Positions 49,152 to 57,322 are shown, counted from the first letter of the stretch. The stretch: 64,000 nt of DNA from Sphingobacteriales bacterium 50-39 (GCA_001898505.1 MKTZ01000027.1:62001-126000), one strand, 5' to 3'. The notes: generated by a model not told the origin, from the letters alone. Numbers and translations are program-made.

Positions 49152-49859
49152 ATGCGACAACTCCTTTGTTTTTTATTTTTCCTCCTCCCTGCTTTTGCCG
49201 GTTTTGGCCAGACATTCCTTATCGGTACGGTGCATAAGAGGGAGAACCAGGAAATATTAAGTTCGGTAAATATATTCAACAAGACCCAACGGAAACACAG
49301 GCTTTCCGATGAACAGGGCAATTACAGGATCGAGGCGCAGGCGGGCGATAGCGTGATTTTCTCATTTGTCGGCTTTCGGGCGGACACTTTTCGTATCACT
49401 TCTACCATGCTCGCTGCAAAATTTCCTGTTCTAATGGATCTTAGGCCTGTGTCTCTCGAAACGGTGACTGTAAGTGGTCTGAGTAATTATCAAGTCGACA
49501 GCCTGGAGCGCAGGCAGATCTATTCCTGGATCTATGAACAGGAGCCACAGCCGGTGGTGGAGCGCCAGCGTCAGGGCGACGGCGTAGGCGTAGAGCTGAA
49601 TGTGATCCCACATGGTTCCTCAGAGGTTCGGCAACGCCTGCGTCTGAAAAAGAGAATTATCAAGGAAGAAGAAAAGTATTATGTGGATTTTCGTTTTTCT
49701 CCTGAATATGTATCTCATCTTACCCATCTACAGGGGGACTCGCTCGCTCAATTCATGTCCCGCTACCGGCCCACTTATGATTTTTGCCGAAAGGCTGTGA
49801 GTGTAGATATGCTGGTGTATGTCAACGACTGCTTTAAGGAATTCCGGATGAAAAACTAA
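49152..49859 (+). CDS. Secreted CarboxypepD_reg-like domain protein
   Basis: 235 residues with a signal peptide ending GFGQT (about residue 20). Residues about 22-105 form a carboxypeptidase-regulatory-like beta-sandwich (FLIGTVHKRENQEILSSVNI, NYRIEAQAGDSVIFSFVGF), as found at the N terminus of SusC proteins but here without a barrel. The C-terminal half is charged with no recognised domain (RLRLKKRIIKEEEKYYVDF). It is a stand-alone secreted protein. A 14-bp perfect palindrome (ATTTACCGGTAAAT) overlaps its stop codon at 49859-49872. Confidence 0.8.
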   Translation: MRQLLCFLFFLLPAFAGFGQTFLIGTVHKRENQEILSSVNIFNKTQRKHRLSDEQGNYRIEAQAGDSVIFSFVGFRADTFRITSTMLAAKFPVLMDLRPVSLETVTVSGLSNYQVDSLERRQIYSWIYEQEPQPVVERQRQGDGVGVELNVIPHGSSEVRQRLRLKKRIIKEEEKYYVDFRFSPEYVSHLTHLQGDSLAQFMSRYRPTYDFCRKAVSVDMLVYVNDCFKEFRMKN

Positions 49860-49898
49860 TTTACCGGTAAATGCCTTGGTAACAGAGCAAAACAAGTG

Positions 49899-50087
49899 CT
49901 ATTGATACCTGAGTACCGTTAAATCTTTATGGGTCTCCAGGACGATCTCGTTATCCTCGTCATCCTCGATGATGCCCACCCGGAATGCACTGTGTCTCGA
50001 AGGGAGACGGCTTTTGTCGAATCGCCCGACGCCAACTGTAGATAGCTTTCCATTGTACTCAAATAGGTTCGTGCCAGCAAAGAGCAG
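49899..50087 (-). pseudogene. C-terminal gene remnant, unidentified protein
   Basis: A 62-codon open frame with coding character (LLFAGTNLFEYNGK, GIIEDDEDNEIVLETHKDL) ends at a stop at 49899-49901 and is preceded by an in-frame TAA, so no start remains. It is the tail of a lost gene. A second minus-strand frame over the same DNA also looks protein-like, so the exact frame is uncertain. Confidence 0.45.
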
Positions 50088-50116
50088 TTAAAAAGACAAC
50101 ATATTTTCGAATACTG

Positions 50117-50305
50117 TCATCTCCAAAATTTCCACCAAGGTTTTTTCGATTCTTTATTATCCTCATCATCTTCCTCAGAATCATTCTCAAAGTAGTCTTG
50201 CCAGAACAAAAGTTCAGCATGAGGATTTTGTTGCTTTATTTGGTTTAAGGCAGCTTGACGTTCGGTATCTGAGATTGGGTTTTTCTCTAAATCAGCCGGG
50301 TGGCT
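50117..50305 (-). pseudogene. C-terminal gene remnant with acidic tail
   Basis: Reads NPISDTERQAALNQIKQQ and HAELLFWQDYFEND, then an acidic stretch and KKPWWKFWR before the stop at 50117. Stop codons TAA and TAG lie just upstream in frame and there is no start, so only about 60 codons of the C terminus survive. The composition is AT-rich compared with the rest of the window. Confidence 0.5.
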
Positions 50306-50421
50306 CTATTATTGAATATCTCGTTGAGGATCGAAATAATAAGTTGAAAATTATCAAGACTGTCGGCGATAATGAAAGGTTCTCAAGCTCCTTCACCATC
50401 TCCTTCAGTTCCTGTGATTAA
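50296..50421 (+). pseudogene. C-terminal gene remnant, plus strand
   Basis: A 41-codon tail (GGSIIEYLVEDRNNKLKI, TVGDNERFSSSFTI) ends at a TAA at 50419-50421. The frame stays open further upstream, but there it runs antisense to the previous remnant, so the true left edge is unclear. No start codon can be assigned. About 80 bases of apparent non-coding DNA follow. Confidence 0.4.
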
Positions 50422-50505
50422 TGAGTTACCTTCCATGTCGAGGCTAAAGATTCGAGCACAAAACCAAGGTTTCGTACCCGAATCATTGGAAATTAATATG
50501 TTGTT

Positions 50506-50960
50506 CTATTTCTTAGCCAAGGTCACCGTCCCGGCATTTGTCACAACGCCTGTGCTTACGGACACCGCGTAAGTGGTGTCTTTATACGTAGAATCCAGTG
50601 CATGGAGGGTCAGATTCCAGGACCCGGCATTCACTCCACCAAAGAAATAATATCCGGTGGCCGAATCCGGTAAAGCCATCAGGCTATCCGTACCCTGTAC
50701 AGCCCAAACAATCGGCGAGGAGGCGGAAGGCAGGACATATCCCTTAATACTGCCGCCAATAGCCTCGGAATAGGTCCGGATGACGGGTTTCAGGCTGTAG
50801 CTTCCGCTTCCAGTATACACTATACTGCGACCGGGAGATCCATCGACGCGAGGACGGAGTCAATCCCATTTCTAAATTTAAGGAGGTCGTAAACGCCGGG
50901 GCGAAGCAAGGGTAGTGTCTGCCATCCGGAGTTCGTGCCCGGATCGGAAGATACGTTGAC
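50506..50960 (-). pseudogene. DUF4382-type lipoprotein gene, 5'-truncated with internal deletion
   Basis: Two segments of a DUF4382-type domain are joined out of frame. The upstream part (about 50960-50830) has GWQTLPLLRPGVYDLLKFR and NGIDSVLASMDLPV. The downstream part (about 50832-50506) has SIVYTGSGSYSLKPVIRTYS and then a beta-sandwich ending AGTVTLAKK. Intact relatives have several dozen residues between these segments; here they meet at about 50830, with a stop in the first frame. The signal peptide and N terminus are also missing. Confidence 0.65.
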
Positions 50961-50961
50961 C

Positions 50962-51350
50962 ATGTTCCTGATCACAAAATTTGGCTATTATAAGCCAGTG
51001 CCACCGCTTTCCCACCAGGAAAAAATAGGCGGATTAGCATTGCAGGCAATCGATATCGTGCAGTTTGTGGTATTTTATTCCCTCGCCATCGTCTACCGCC
51101 GCAATACCTATAACCACATGCGCTTTATGATCGGCACTGCGATCATGATGATCGGCCCTGGCCTGGGCCGGGCATTGTTGAGATAGCCCTATCCGCCGCA
51201 TTTTTATTGAGCGATGTACTTAGAAAAAGATCTTACAGGGCGTATGCCCTTGTATTATCTCTAATTTTCGTTCATTTCCTTTTGTGGGAATTCGGGCTTT
51301 ACCAGCCATGGCAAGGTATGGGGGAGTTTATTGCGACCAAGTTGTTTTAG
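50962..51350 (+). pseudogene. Frameshifted remnant of a multi-helix membrane protein
   Basis: The first frame (FLITKFGYYKPVPPLSHQEK, then IVQFVVFYSLAIVYRRNTY and FMIGTAIMMIGPGLGRALL) stops at 51186. The minus-one frame then continues directly with ALSAAFLLSDVLRKRSY and VLSLIFVHFLLWEFG to a stop at 51348-51350. Together they look like the C-terminal half of a four- to six-helix membrane protein broken by one frameshift. The N-terminal part is absent: the left edge abuts the DUF4382 remnant on the other strand. Confidence 0.6.
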
Positions 51351-51371
51351 AGAGGGAATTATGGTAATACC

Positions 51372-51379
51372 TATCTTTG
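51372..51379 (+). promoter_or_regulatory. Bacteroidetes-type -7 element for the two-component operon
   Basis: TATCTTTG followed by C matches TAnnTTTG exactly and lies 38 bases before the response-regulator ATG at 51418. A recognisable TTTG at the ideal upstream distance is missing; the region there reads TTTTAG. Confidence 0.5.
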
Positions 51380-51417
51380 CCTGAAAGGTCGGGATCAACC
51401 CCGTTTGCTATACCATC

Positions 51418-52101
51418 ATGCGCATCCTGCTTATTGAAGATGAAAAAAGATTGGCCGATGTCCTTAAAAGGGAATTGGAAGACCAGCAATATACGGTGGA
51501 CCTGGCCTATGACGGCCGTACCGGGAAAACCATTGCCTTTGAACAGCCATACGATCTGATCATCATGGATATTATTTTGCCAGGTATCGATGGCATCACT
51601 CTTTGCAAGGACTTGCGCCTGGTCAAGCCGGATATTCCTATCATCATGCTGACGGCCCTGGGCGCCATAGACGACAAGGTCGAAGGGCTCGATGCCGGGG
51701 CCAACGACTACCTGGTCAAACCCGTCGACTTTCGGGAATTACACGCCCGTATTCGTGCGCTAACAAAGCGACAGGGGAAGCAACAGGCACAGACTGCAAC
51801 TACCCTGAAGATCGCCGGGCTGGAGCTTCACACCAGCACTTTCACGGTTACCCGCGACGGGGCCGAAGTCAATCTCAGCCCCAAAGAATTCAAACTCCTG
51901 CTTTATATGATGCAAAATGCCGGCCGCGTCCTCACCAGGGCGGAGATCGCGGAGAATGTCTGGGACACCACATTCGACACCGGCACCAATTTTATCGATG
52001 TCTATATCAATTACCTTAGAAAGAAGATAGACAAAGATAGACCGGTGAAACTGATCCATACCAGGCCAGGTCTTGGCTTTATGTTAAAAGAGGGGGTGTA
52101 A
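51418..52101 (+). CDS. OmpR/PhoP-family response regulator
   Basis: 227 residues. The receiver domain (1-115) has the acidic pocket IEDE, phosphoacceptor Asp51 in LIIMDIILPG, Thr in MLTA and Lys101 in DYLVKPVD. The C-terminal winged helix (about 130-225) has NLSPKEFKLLLYMMQNAGRV and FIDVYINYLRKKID. OmpR-type proteins bind direct repeats about 11 bp apart as dimers; four such repeats lie at 53480-53523. It is four bases upstream of the kinase gene, with AGGAG in the gap. Confidence 0.95.
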   Translation: MRILLIEDEKRLADVLKRELEDQQYTVDLAYDGRTGKTIAFEQPYDLIIMDIILPGIDGITLCKDLRLVKPDIPIIMLTALGAIDDKVEGLDAGANDYLVKPVDFRELHARIRALTKRQGKQQAQTATTLKIAGLELHTSTFTVTRDGAEVNLSPKEFKLLLYMMQNAGRVLTRAEIAENVWDTTFDTGTNFIDVYINYLRKKIDKDRPVKLIHTRPGLGFMLKEGV

Positions 52102-52105
52102 GGAG

Positions 52106-53473
52106 ATGAAAATACGGCTCAAACTCACTTTGTTATTTATGGCGCTGTTTGCGGCACTACTGCTGGTCTTCGCCCTGATCATTTATTTTTCCAACGCCCA
52201 GGATAGAGAGGATCAATATTATAAAAGACTTCGTCAGCAGGCGGTCACCAAGGCTAACTTGCTGCTTGGCGCCAAGGTCCAGCCCGGCGTCCTGCAATTG
52301 ATCTACAAGAACTCCTTGAATTCGCTCCCCCAGGAAGAAGTCGCCATCTACGACACCGCCTTTCATCTCCTGTATCATGATGCTGTCTATATCGACCGGA
52401 TAAAAGAGACCAGCGCCATGATCCACAATATCGTACGAAATCATGAGATCCGATTCTATGCAGGAGACCTTCAAGCCATCGGGTTCCTCTATGCCTTTAA
52501 TGGCAAAGACTATGTTATCACTGCCGCTGCTAAAGACATCGACGGACTTGCCAAACTCCACGATTTGCGTATTGCTCTGATCGTTGGTTTCCTGGTAGCC
52601 ATCTTGCTCACCCTGCTGGCCGGAAGCTTTTTCTCCCGGCAGGCTTTGCAGCCATTTTCCCGCATGGTCGACAAGGTTGAAGAGATAACCGCCTCCCGGC
52701 TGGACCTGCGGGTCGCTGAGGCAAATGGAAAAGACGAGATCGCCGAACTTGCCAGGACCTTCAATCGTATGCTGGACAGGCTCGAAAATTCATTCGAATC
52801 ACAGAAACAATTCGTTTCACATATCTCCCATGAAGTCCGGACCCCGATGGCCGCCATTATCGGGGAATTGGAGCTCGCCGCCAAAAAAGGCCGCAGCAAT
52901 ACTGAATATGAGCAGATGAATGCCCGGCTTTTGCTGGATGCCCGTAGAATCATCCGGCTTTCAAACGGCTTGCTCGACCTGGCAAGGGCCAGCTATGACC
53001 AGGCCGAGATCGCGTTCCGTCCTGTCCGTCTGGACGAGTTGCTTGTAGACACCCGGAATGCCGTGTTGAAAGCCAATGCAGACTATCGCGTGAACATCGT
53101 TTTCGAACGGGAAATAGAGGACGACAATCATATTTCCATAGAGGGCAATGCCTATCTATTGAAAGTAGCGTTCCAGAACCTTATCGAGAACGGCTGTAAA
53201 TTCTCTTCTGATCATCAGGCAACGGTGGCCATCAGCTTCCACGAAGAAAATGTTATCCTCCGCTGCTCCGACAGCGGCATAGGCATTGCCGAAGAAGACA
53301 TTGCCAATATCTTCACCCCCTTTTTCCGGGGGACGAACAAAGATTATGCGGACGGGCATGGCATTGGGCTGTCCCTCACCGACAAGATCATTCGTCTGCA
53401 TCACGGCAGCCTGTCGGTAAACTCCCGGCTGGGGGAAGGGACCACCTTTACGATAGAATTCCCCCATCTGTAG
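52106..53473 (+). CDS. Sensor histidine kinase with periplasmic sensor and HAMP domain
   Basis: 455 residues: helix 1 (about 8-30), periplasmic sensor (31-155), helix 2 (about 157-178), HAMP linker (180-232, RLDLRVAEANGKDEIAELA), HisKA with His242 in SHISHEVRTPMAA, and HATPase with NLIENGCKFS, SDSGIGI and GHGIGLSLTDKI. The short acidic periplasmic domain (EDQYYKRLRQQ, YDTAFHLLYHDAVYID) could sense cations in the manner of PhoQ, but no structural feature proves it. It pairs with the response regulator encoded just upstream. The mgt genes lie downstream. Confidence 0.93.
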   Translation: MKIRLKLTLLFMALFAALLLVFALIIYFSNAQDREDQYYKRLRQQAVTKANLLLGAKVQPGVLQLIYKNSLNSLPQEEVAIYDTAFHLLYHDAVYIDRIKETSAMIHNIVRNHEIRFYAGDLQAIGFLYAFNGKDYVITAAAKDIDGLAKLHDLRIALIVGFLVAILLTLLAGSFFSRQALQPFSRMVDKVEEITASRLDLRVAEANGKDEIAELARTFNRMLDRLENSFESQKQFVSHISHEVRTPMAAIIGELELAAKKGRSNTEYEQMNARLLLDARRIIRLSNGLLDLARASYDQAEIAFRPVRLDELLVDTRNAVLKANADYRVNIVFEREIEDDNHISIEGNAYLLKVAFQNLIENGCKFSSDHQATVAISFHEENVILRCSDSGIGIAEEDIANIFTPFFRGTNKDYADGHGIGLSLTDKIIRLHHGSLSVNSRLGEGTTFTIEFPHL

Positions 53474-53479
53474 GCCGCG

Positions 53480-53523
53480 TTCTAATATTTTTCTAATGTT
53501 TTTATAATAGTTCTCTAACAGGA
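53480..53523 (+). promoter_or_regulatory. Four consecutive 11-bp direct repeats, candidate response-regulator operator
   Basis: TTCTAATATTT, TTCTAATGTTT, TTATAATAGTT and CTCTAACAGGA follow one another with no gap. The shared core is TCTAAt/TATAAt at an exact 11-bp period, the spacing used by OmpR/PhoP/PhoB-type regulators. The repeat array begins seven bases after the kinase stop and ends 18 bases before the TAGCTTTG -7 element, covering the place where a -33 box should be. Binding by the adjacent regulator is inference. Confidence 0.6.
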
Positions 53524-53541
53524 AATCCCAAATGGGCTTTC

Positions 53542-53549
53542 TAGCTTTG
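53542..53549 (+). promoter_or_regulatory. Bacteroidetes-type -7 element of the mgt operon
   Basis: TAGCTTTG followed by C is an exact match to TAnnTTTG. No -33 TTTG is found at the right distance; the 11-bp repeats occupy that region, as in activator-dependent promoters. The transcript would start near 53557 and have a leader of about 120 bases. Confidence 0.55.
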
Positions 53550-53576
53550 CGAAGCAAAAAGAAATTACCAGCTATT

Positions 53577-53618
53577 ATGACAAGCGACAGTCATTCAGGT
53601 ATTCAACATATTAACTAA
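53577..53618 (+). CDS. Possible 13-codon leader peptide ahead of the mgtC-like gene
   Basis: ATG at 53577 opens a frame MTSDSHSGIQHIN ending TAA at 53616-53618, 56 bases before the mgtC-like start. A hairpin CCCCTGTAAGGGG (53648-53660 by count) lies between. Leader peptides control mgt genes in Enterobacteria, but nothing in this sequence shows that this one is translated or regulatory. It may be a chance frame. Confidence 0.2.
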   Translation: MTSDSHSGIQHIN

Positions 53619-53674
53619 TCTCCCCTTCCAGGACGGCTTTCCGAATCCCCTGTAAGGGGCTCAACCGGGAAGCT

Positions 53675-54382
53675 ATGCTCAATATTTGGCAATTCTCCGC
53701 GCGTTTGTTTCTTGCCCTTTTACTTGGCGCCGCCATCGGTGTCGAACGGCAATGGCGTCAACGTATGGCCGGCCTTCGCACCAATACCCTCGTATCGCTT
53801 GGCGCAGCCATCTTCGTGACCCTGGCTGTAAACATCGGTGGTGACGCCACAGGAAGGGTGGCCTCCTATGTAGTCAGCGGCATCGGGTTCTTAGGCGCCG
53901 GCGTCATCATGAAAGACGGCATGAATGTCCGGGGCCTCAACACTGCGGCCACTCTTTGGTGTTCCGCTGCCATCGGCTCACTCTCCGGTATGGGATACAT
54001 GAGCGAAGCCATCATTGGTACGCTTTTTATCCTACTCGCCCACCTGGTGCTTCGCCCTCTTGGCAACAAGCTCAGCACCTTGCCGCTCGACAAAGCGGCT
54101 AAAACGCAACTGTGTTACATTTTCACCCTGCGGTTGAAACAGGAAATTGAGAACCAGGTGCGTATTCTTCTTATTCAATATTTGACCGATGACAATCAGC
54201 TCCTGTTACGCTCGCTCAAAAGCACTGACAACGGAGACCCGGCTGTCGCCGTCGTATATGCAGAAATTTTCTCCACCGGGAACCAGGATCATAAGATCGA
54301 ACGACTTGCCGGGCGACTCACTCTGGAACCTGGCATTAGCGAGGTAAGCTGGAAGGCCACCGGTGGTGAAAACGATCTATAA
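53675..54382 (+). CDS. MgtC/SapB-family membrane protein
   Basis: 235 residues. The N-terminal half (about 1-125) has four to five helices with the family motifs LLLGAAIGVERQWRQRMAGLR, NTLVSLGAA, GIGFLGAGVIMKDG and GLNTAATLWCSAAIG. The C-terminal half (about 140-235) is a soluble ACT-like domain. MgtC proteins help cells at low Mg2+ and modulate the F-type ATPase in Salmonella. Here it is the first gene of a unit with an Mg2+-type P-type ATPase, following a PhoPQ-like pair, which strongly suggests a role in Mg2+ supply. Confidence 0.9.
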   Translation: MLNIWQFSARLFLALLLGAAIGVERQWRQRMAGLRTNTLVSLGAAIFVTLAVNIGGDATGRVASYVVSGIGFLGAGVIMKDGMNVRGLNTAATLWCSAAIGSLSGMGYMSEAIIGTLFILLAHLVLRPLGNKLSTLPLDKAAKTQLCYIFTLRLKQEIENQVRILLIQYLTDDNQLLLRSLKSTDNGDPAVAVVYAEIFSTGNQDHKIERLAGRLTLEPGISEVSWKATGGENDL

Positions 54383-54392
54383 AAACAGACAG

Positions 54393-54581
54393 ATGAAAAA
54401 TATCGGGAAATGGACGTCCTCTATCGTCATTGTGCTATTGTTAGTTTTAGCAATTGACCTGAACAGCAATTGGCGGAAGTGGCCATCACACGGCGGTCTC
54501 CCGCTCTTTGCCGCGAATATTATTCTTGGCGGGCTGCTCATCCTGTTCATCCTTTTCTCCACGATCAAAAACCGGCGATAA
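54393..54581 (+). CDS. 62-residue two-helix membrane peptide between mgtC- and mgtA-like genes
   Basis: From the ATG at 54393 (MKNIGKWTSS) the protein has two hydrophobic segments (about 9-24 and 36-57) joined by a polar turn with tryptophan and proline (NWRKWPSHGG). An upstream frame start at 54363 overlaps mgtC and is less likely. It ends two bases before the ATPase ATG. Small membrane peptides such as MgtR and MgtS regulate Mg2+ transporters in Enterobacteria, but this one has no visible similarity to them; its regulatory role is inference from position. Confidence 0.65.
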   Translation: MKNIGKWTSSIVIVLLLVLAIDLNSNWRKWPSHGGLPLFAANIILGGLLILFILFSTIKNRR

Positions 54582-54582
54582 C

Positions 54583-57306
54583 ATGAATATGTACATCAAA
54601 GAAGCTAAAAGAAGACTTCAGGCAATCAGCCGGAGTAACAACGATAAGGCGGTGCGCGACTTCGATCCGGGCGCCGCCGGCAAGTTACGCGCTGCCGCAC
54701 GTTCCGACAAACAGCAAATTTACTCGCTGCTCGATACAAAGGACAGCGGTCTGCACGTGAACCAGGTCTCAGAAAGGCGGCACCGGTTTGGTCTCAACGA
54801 GATCGTCCACGAAAAGGCGCCGGCCTGGTACATCCAGCTGTTACAGGCATTTATCAACCCGTTCATCGGTATACTGATCGTCATCGCATTTGTATCACTG
54901 ATCACGGATGTATTCCTGGCGGACCCGGGCGACCGGGACTATAAAACGCTGATCGTCGTATCCATCATGGTCATGCTTAGCTCCCTGCTTCGCTTCTGGC
55001 AGGAGTTTCGAAGCAACCAAGCTGCTGAAAAGCTCAAAAGCATGGTGAAGACTACGGTCACCGTCCTTCGAAACGGAGGGGTAGGCCCCAGCAAACAGGA
55101 GGTGGATATTAAAGAAATCCTCCCCGGCGACCTGATCCTATTATCCGCCGGTGATATGATCCCAGCCGACTGCCGTATCCTCCAATCCAAGGATCTCTTT
55201 ATCAGCCAGGCTATGCTCACCGGCGAAGCCCTCCCCGTCGAGAAAAAAGACCAACCCGTACCGGATGCCGACGACCGCTCCCCCCTCGAGCTGGAGAATT
55301 GCTGTTTCATGGGCACCAATGTTGTCAGCGGCACGGCCATGGCAGTCGCTGTTACCACCGCCAGCGATACCTACTTCGGCACCATTAGCAAGGCTGTCAC
55401 CGGCAAGCGGGCTGAAACCAGCTTCGACAAGGGCGTCAACAGTGTCAGCTGGCTCCTGATCCGCTTCATGCTCATCATGGTCCCGCTGGTCTTCCTGATC
55501 AATGGGCTCACCAAGGGTAATTGGCTGGAAGCCCTGCTCTTCGGCATTGCCGTCGCGGTCGGATTGACCCCTGAAATGCTTCCGATGATCGTGACCGCCA
55601 ACCTCGCTAAAGGCGCCGTCAACATGAGTAAAAGGAAAGTCATCGTGAAACGGCTCAACGCCATCCAGAACATCGGCGCCATGGATATTCTTTGCACCGA
55701 CAAGACAGGCACCCTCACGATCGACAAGATCGTACTGGAAAGGCACCTCAACGTCCTGGGTGTGGAGGATGATGAAGTACTAAAGTGGGCGTACCTCAAC
55801 AGCTATCATCAGACTGGCCTCAAGAATCTCCTCGATGTAGCCGTCCTCGAGCATGCCGAGGTGCACGAATCCCTGAAGGTGGAAGATTACCACAAAGTAG
55901 ATGAGATACCCTTCGACTTCCAGCGCCGCCGGATGTCCGTGATCCTGGAACATAACCATAAACACATCCTCATCTGCAAGGGGGCCGTAGAAGAAATGCT
56001 CGACCTTTGCCCGAATGTATTTGACCCGGGAGAAGACGAACAACTACAGATCGACACCGACGAGGTCATCCTGCTCGATAATGACAAGCGCCAAGCCATC
56101 CTGGAAACCTCCAAAAAGCTCAACAAAGAGGGTTTGCGGGTACTTCTTGTGGCTGTCAGGATATTCGATGAGCGCCCACTAACGTATACGATCAGCGATG
56201 AAAGCAATATGATCGTGGCTGGCTTTATCGGCTTTCTCGATCCTGCAAAGCCCTCGGCCAAACCTTCTATCGAAGCCCTGCTCAAACTGGGCGTTACGCT
56301 CAAGGTCCTCACCGGAGATAACGAGATCGTCACCAAAAAGATATGCCGGGATGTCGGTATACCTATCAACCATATTCTTTTGGGTAATGAGCTGGAAAAG
56401 ATCGGCGACCAGGAACTGACCGACCGTATCGACGAGATCACCATCTTCGCCAAGCTGAGCCCCGCGCAAAAAAGCCGGGTTGTCCGAGTGCTGCAAGCCA
56501 AGGGCCATACTGTGGGCTTCATGGGTGACGGGATCAATGATGCGGCAGCCCTTCGGGATGCAGACGTAGGCATATCCGTCGATACAGCGGTGGACATTGC
56601 CAAGGAAAGCGCTGATATTATCCTCCTCGAAAAAGACCTTATGGTCCTCAGAAAAGGGGTTATCTATGGCCGCCGGACCTTCGGTAATATCATCAAATAC
56701 ATCAAGATGACAGCCAGCAGCAATTTCGGCAATATGTTCAGCATGCTGGGCGCCAGCGCCATCCTGCCGTTCCTTCCCATGCTGCCGATACAGATCCTTG
56801 TGCAGAACCTGCTCTATGACATTTCGCAGATATCGATACCCTGGGACAGAATGGACGCCGAGTATATTGAAAAGCCCAGGAAATGGGATGCATCCGGAAT
56901 AAGCAAGTTCATGGTTTACATCGGGCCTATCAGCTCCATATTCGACTACGCCACCTATGCTTTGATGTGGTTTGTTTTCAAGGCCAATTCACCTGTCCAC
57001 CAAGACCTTTTTCAGAGCGGCTGGTTCGTCGAAGGACTTCTCTCTCAAACCCTGATCGTGCATATGATCCGGACAAAGAAGATACCCTTTATCCAAAGCT
57101 GGGCTACCACCCCGGTGTTGGCACTGACCACCGCCATCATGGCCATCGGCATCTTCCTGCCATTTTCCGGGTTTGCCAATGCCTTACACATGGTACCGCT
57201 GCCCCTGAGCTATTTCCCCTGGCTGATCGGAATACTGCTCTCGTATTGTATACTCACCCAGCTCATAAAAAGCTGGTTTATCGAGAAATTTCATCAATGG
57301 CTATAA
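54583..57306 (+). CDS. mgtA: Magnesium-translocating P-type ATPase (MgtA/MgtB type)
   Basis: 907 residues from the ATG at 54583, close to the usual length of MgtA; a further-upstream start at 54508 lies inside the previous gene. The P3B-type landmarks are TGEA in MLTGEALPVEKKD, the phosphorylation site Asp373 in CTDKTGTLTIDKI, GDGINDAAALRDADVGISVD, and a C-terminal set of six helices ending LIKSWFIEK. The N-terminal region (1-60) is polar and basic as in MgtA. It imports Mg2+ across the inner membrane. The gene follows mgtC and the small peptide and is followed 16 bases later by a porin gene. Confidence 0.93.
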   Translation: MNMYIKEAKRRLQAISRSNNDKAVRDFDPGAAGKLRAAARSDKQQIYSLLDTKDSGLHVNQVSERRHRFGLNEIVHEKAPAWYIQLLQAFINPFIGILIVIAFVSLITDVFLADPGDRDYKTLIVVSIMVMLSSLLRFWQEFRSNQAAEKLKSMVKTTVTVLRNGGVGPSKQEVDIKEILPGDLILLSAGDMIPADCRILQSKDLFISQAMLTGEALPVEKKDQPVPDADDRSPLELENCCFMGTNVVSGTAMAVAVTTASDTYFGTISKAVTGKRAETSFDKGVNSVSWLLIRFMLIMVPLVFLINGLTKGNWLEALLFGIAVAVGLTPEMLPMIVTANLAKGAVNMSKRKVIVKRLNAIQNIGAMDILCTDKTGTLTIDKIVLERHLNVLGVEDDEVLKWAYLNSYHQTGLKNLLDVAVLEHAEVHESLKVEDYHKVDEIPFDFQRRRMSVILEHNHKHILICKGAVEEMLDLCPNVFDPGEDEQLQIDTDEVILLDNDKRQAILETSKKLNKEGLRVLLVAVRIFDERPLTYTISDESNMIVAGFIGFLDPAKPSAKPSIEALLKLGVTLKVLTGDNEIVTKKICRDVGIPINHILLGNELEKIGDQELTDRIDEITIFAKLSPAQKSRVVRVLQAKGHTVGFMGDGINDAAALRDADVGISVDTAVDIAKESADIILLEKDLMVLRKGVIYGRRTFGNIIKYIKMTASSNFGNMFSMLGASAILPFLPMLPIQILVQNLLYDISQISIPWDRMDAEYIEKPRKWDASGISKFMVYIGPISSIFDYATYALMWFVFKANSPVHQDLFQSGWFVEGLLSQTLIVHMIRTKKIPFIQSWATTPVLALTTAIMAIGIFLPFSGFANALHMVPLPLSYFPWLIGILLSYCILTQLIKSWFIEKFHQWL

Positions 57307-57322
57307 TTTCAAAACGAAGGAT

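Noticed and set aside
49859-49872. Perfect palindrome ATTTACCGGTAAAT as an attachment or operator site
   Set aside because: It overlaps the stop of the preceding gene and a single 14-bp palindrome without partner sites is not enough evidence.
53480-53523. Short tandem repeats as a CRISPR or microsatellite
   Set aside because: The units are 11 bp with no spacers and vary outside the TCTAAT core, which fits a regulator site instead.
53550-53674. Mg2+ riboswitch (ykoK/M-box type) ahead of the mgtC-like gene
   Set aside because: The conserved core strands of that riboswitch are not visible and the leader is too short; only simple hairpins are seen.
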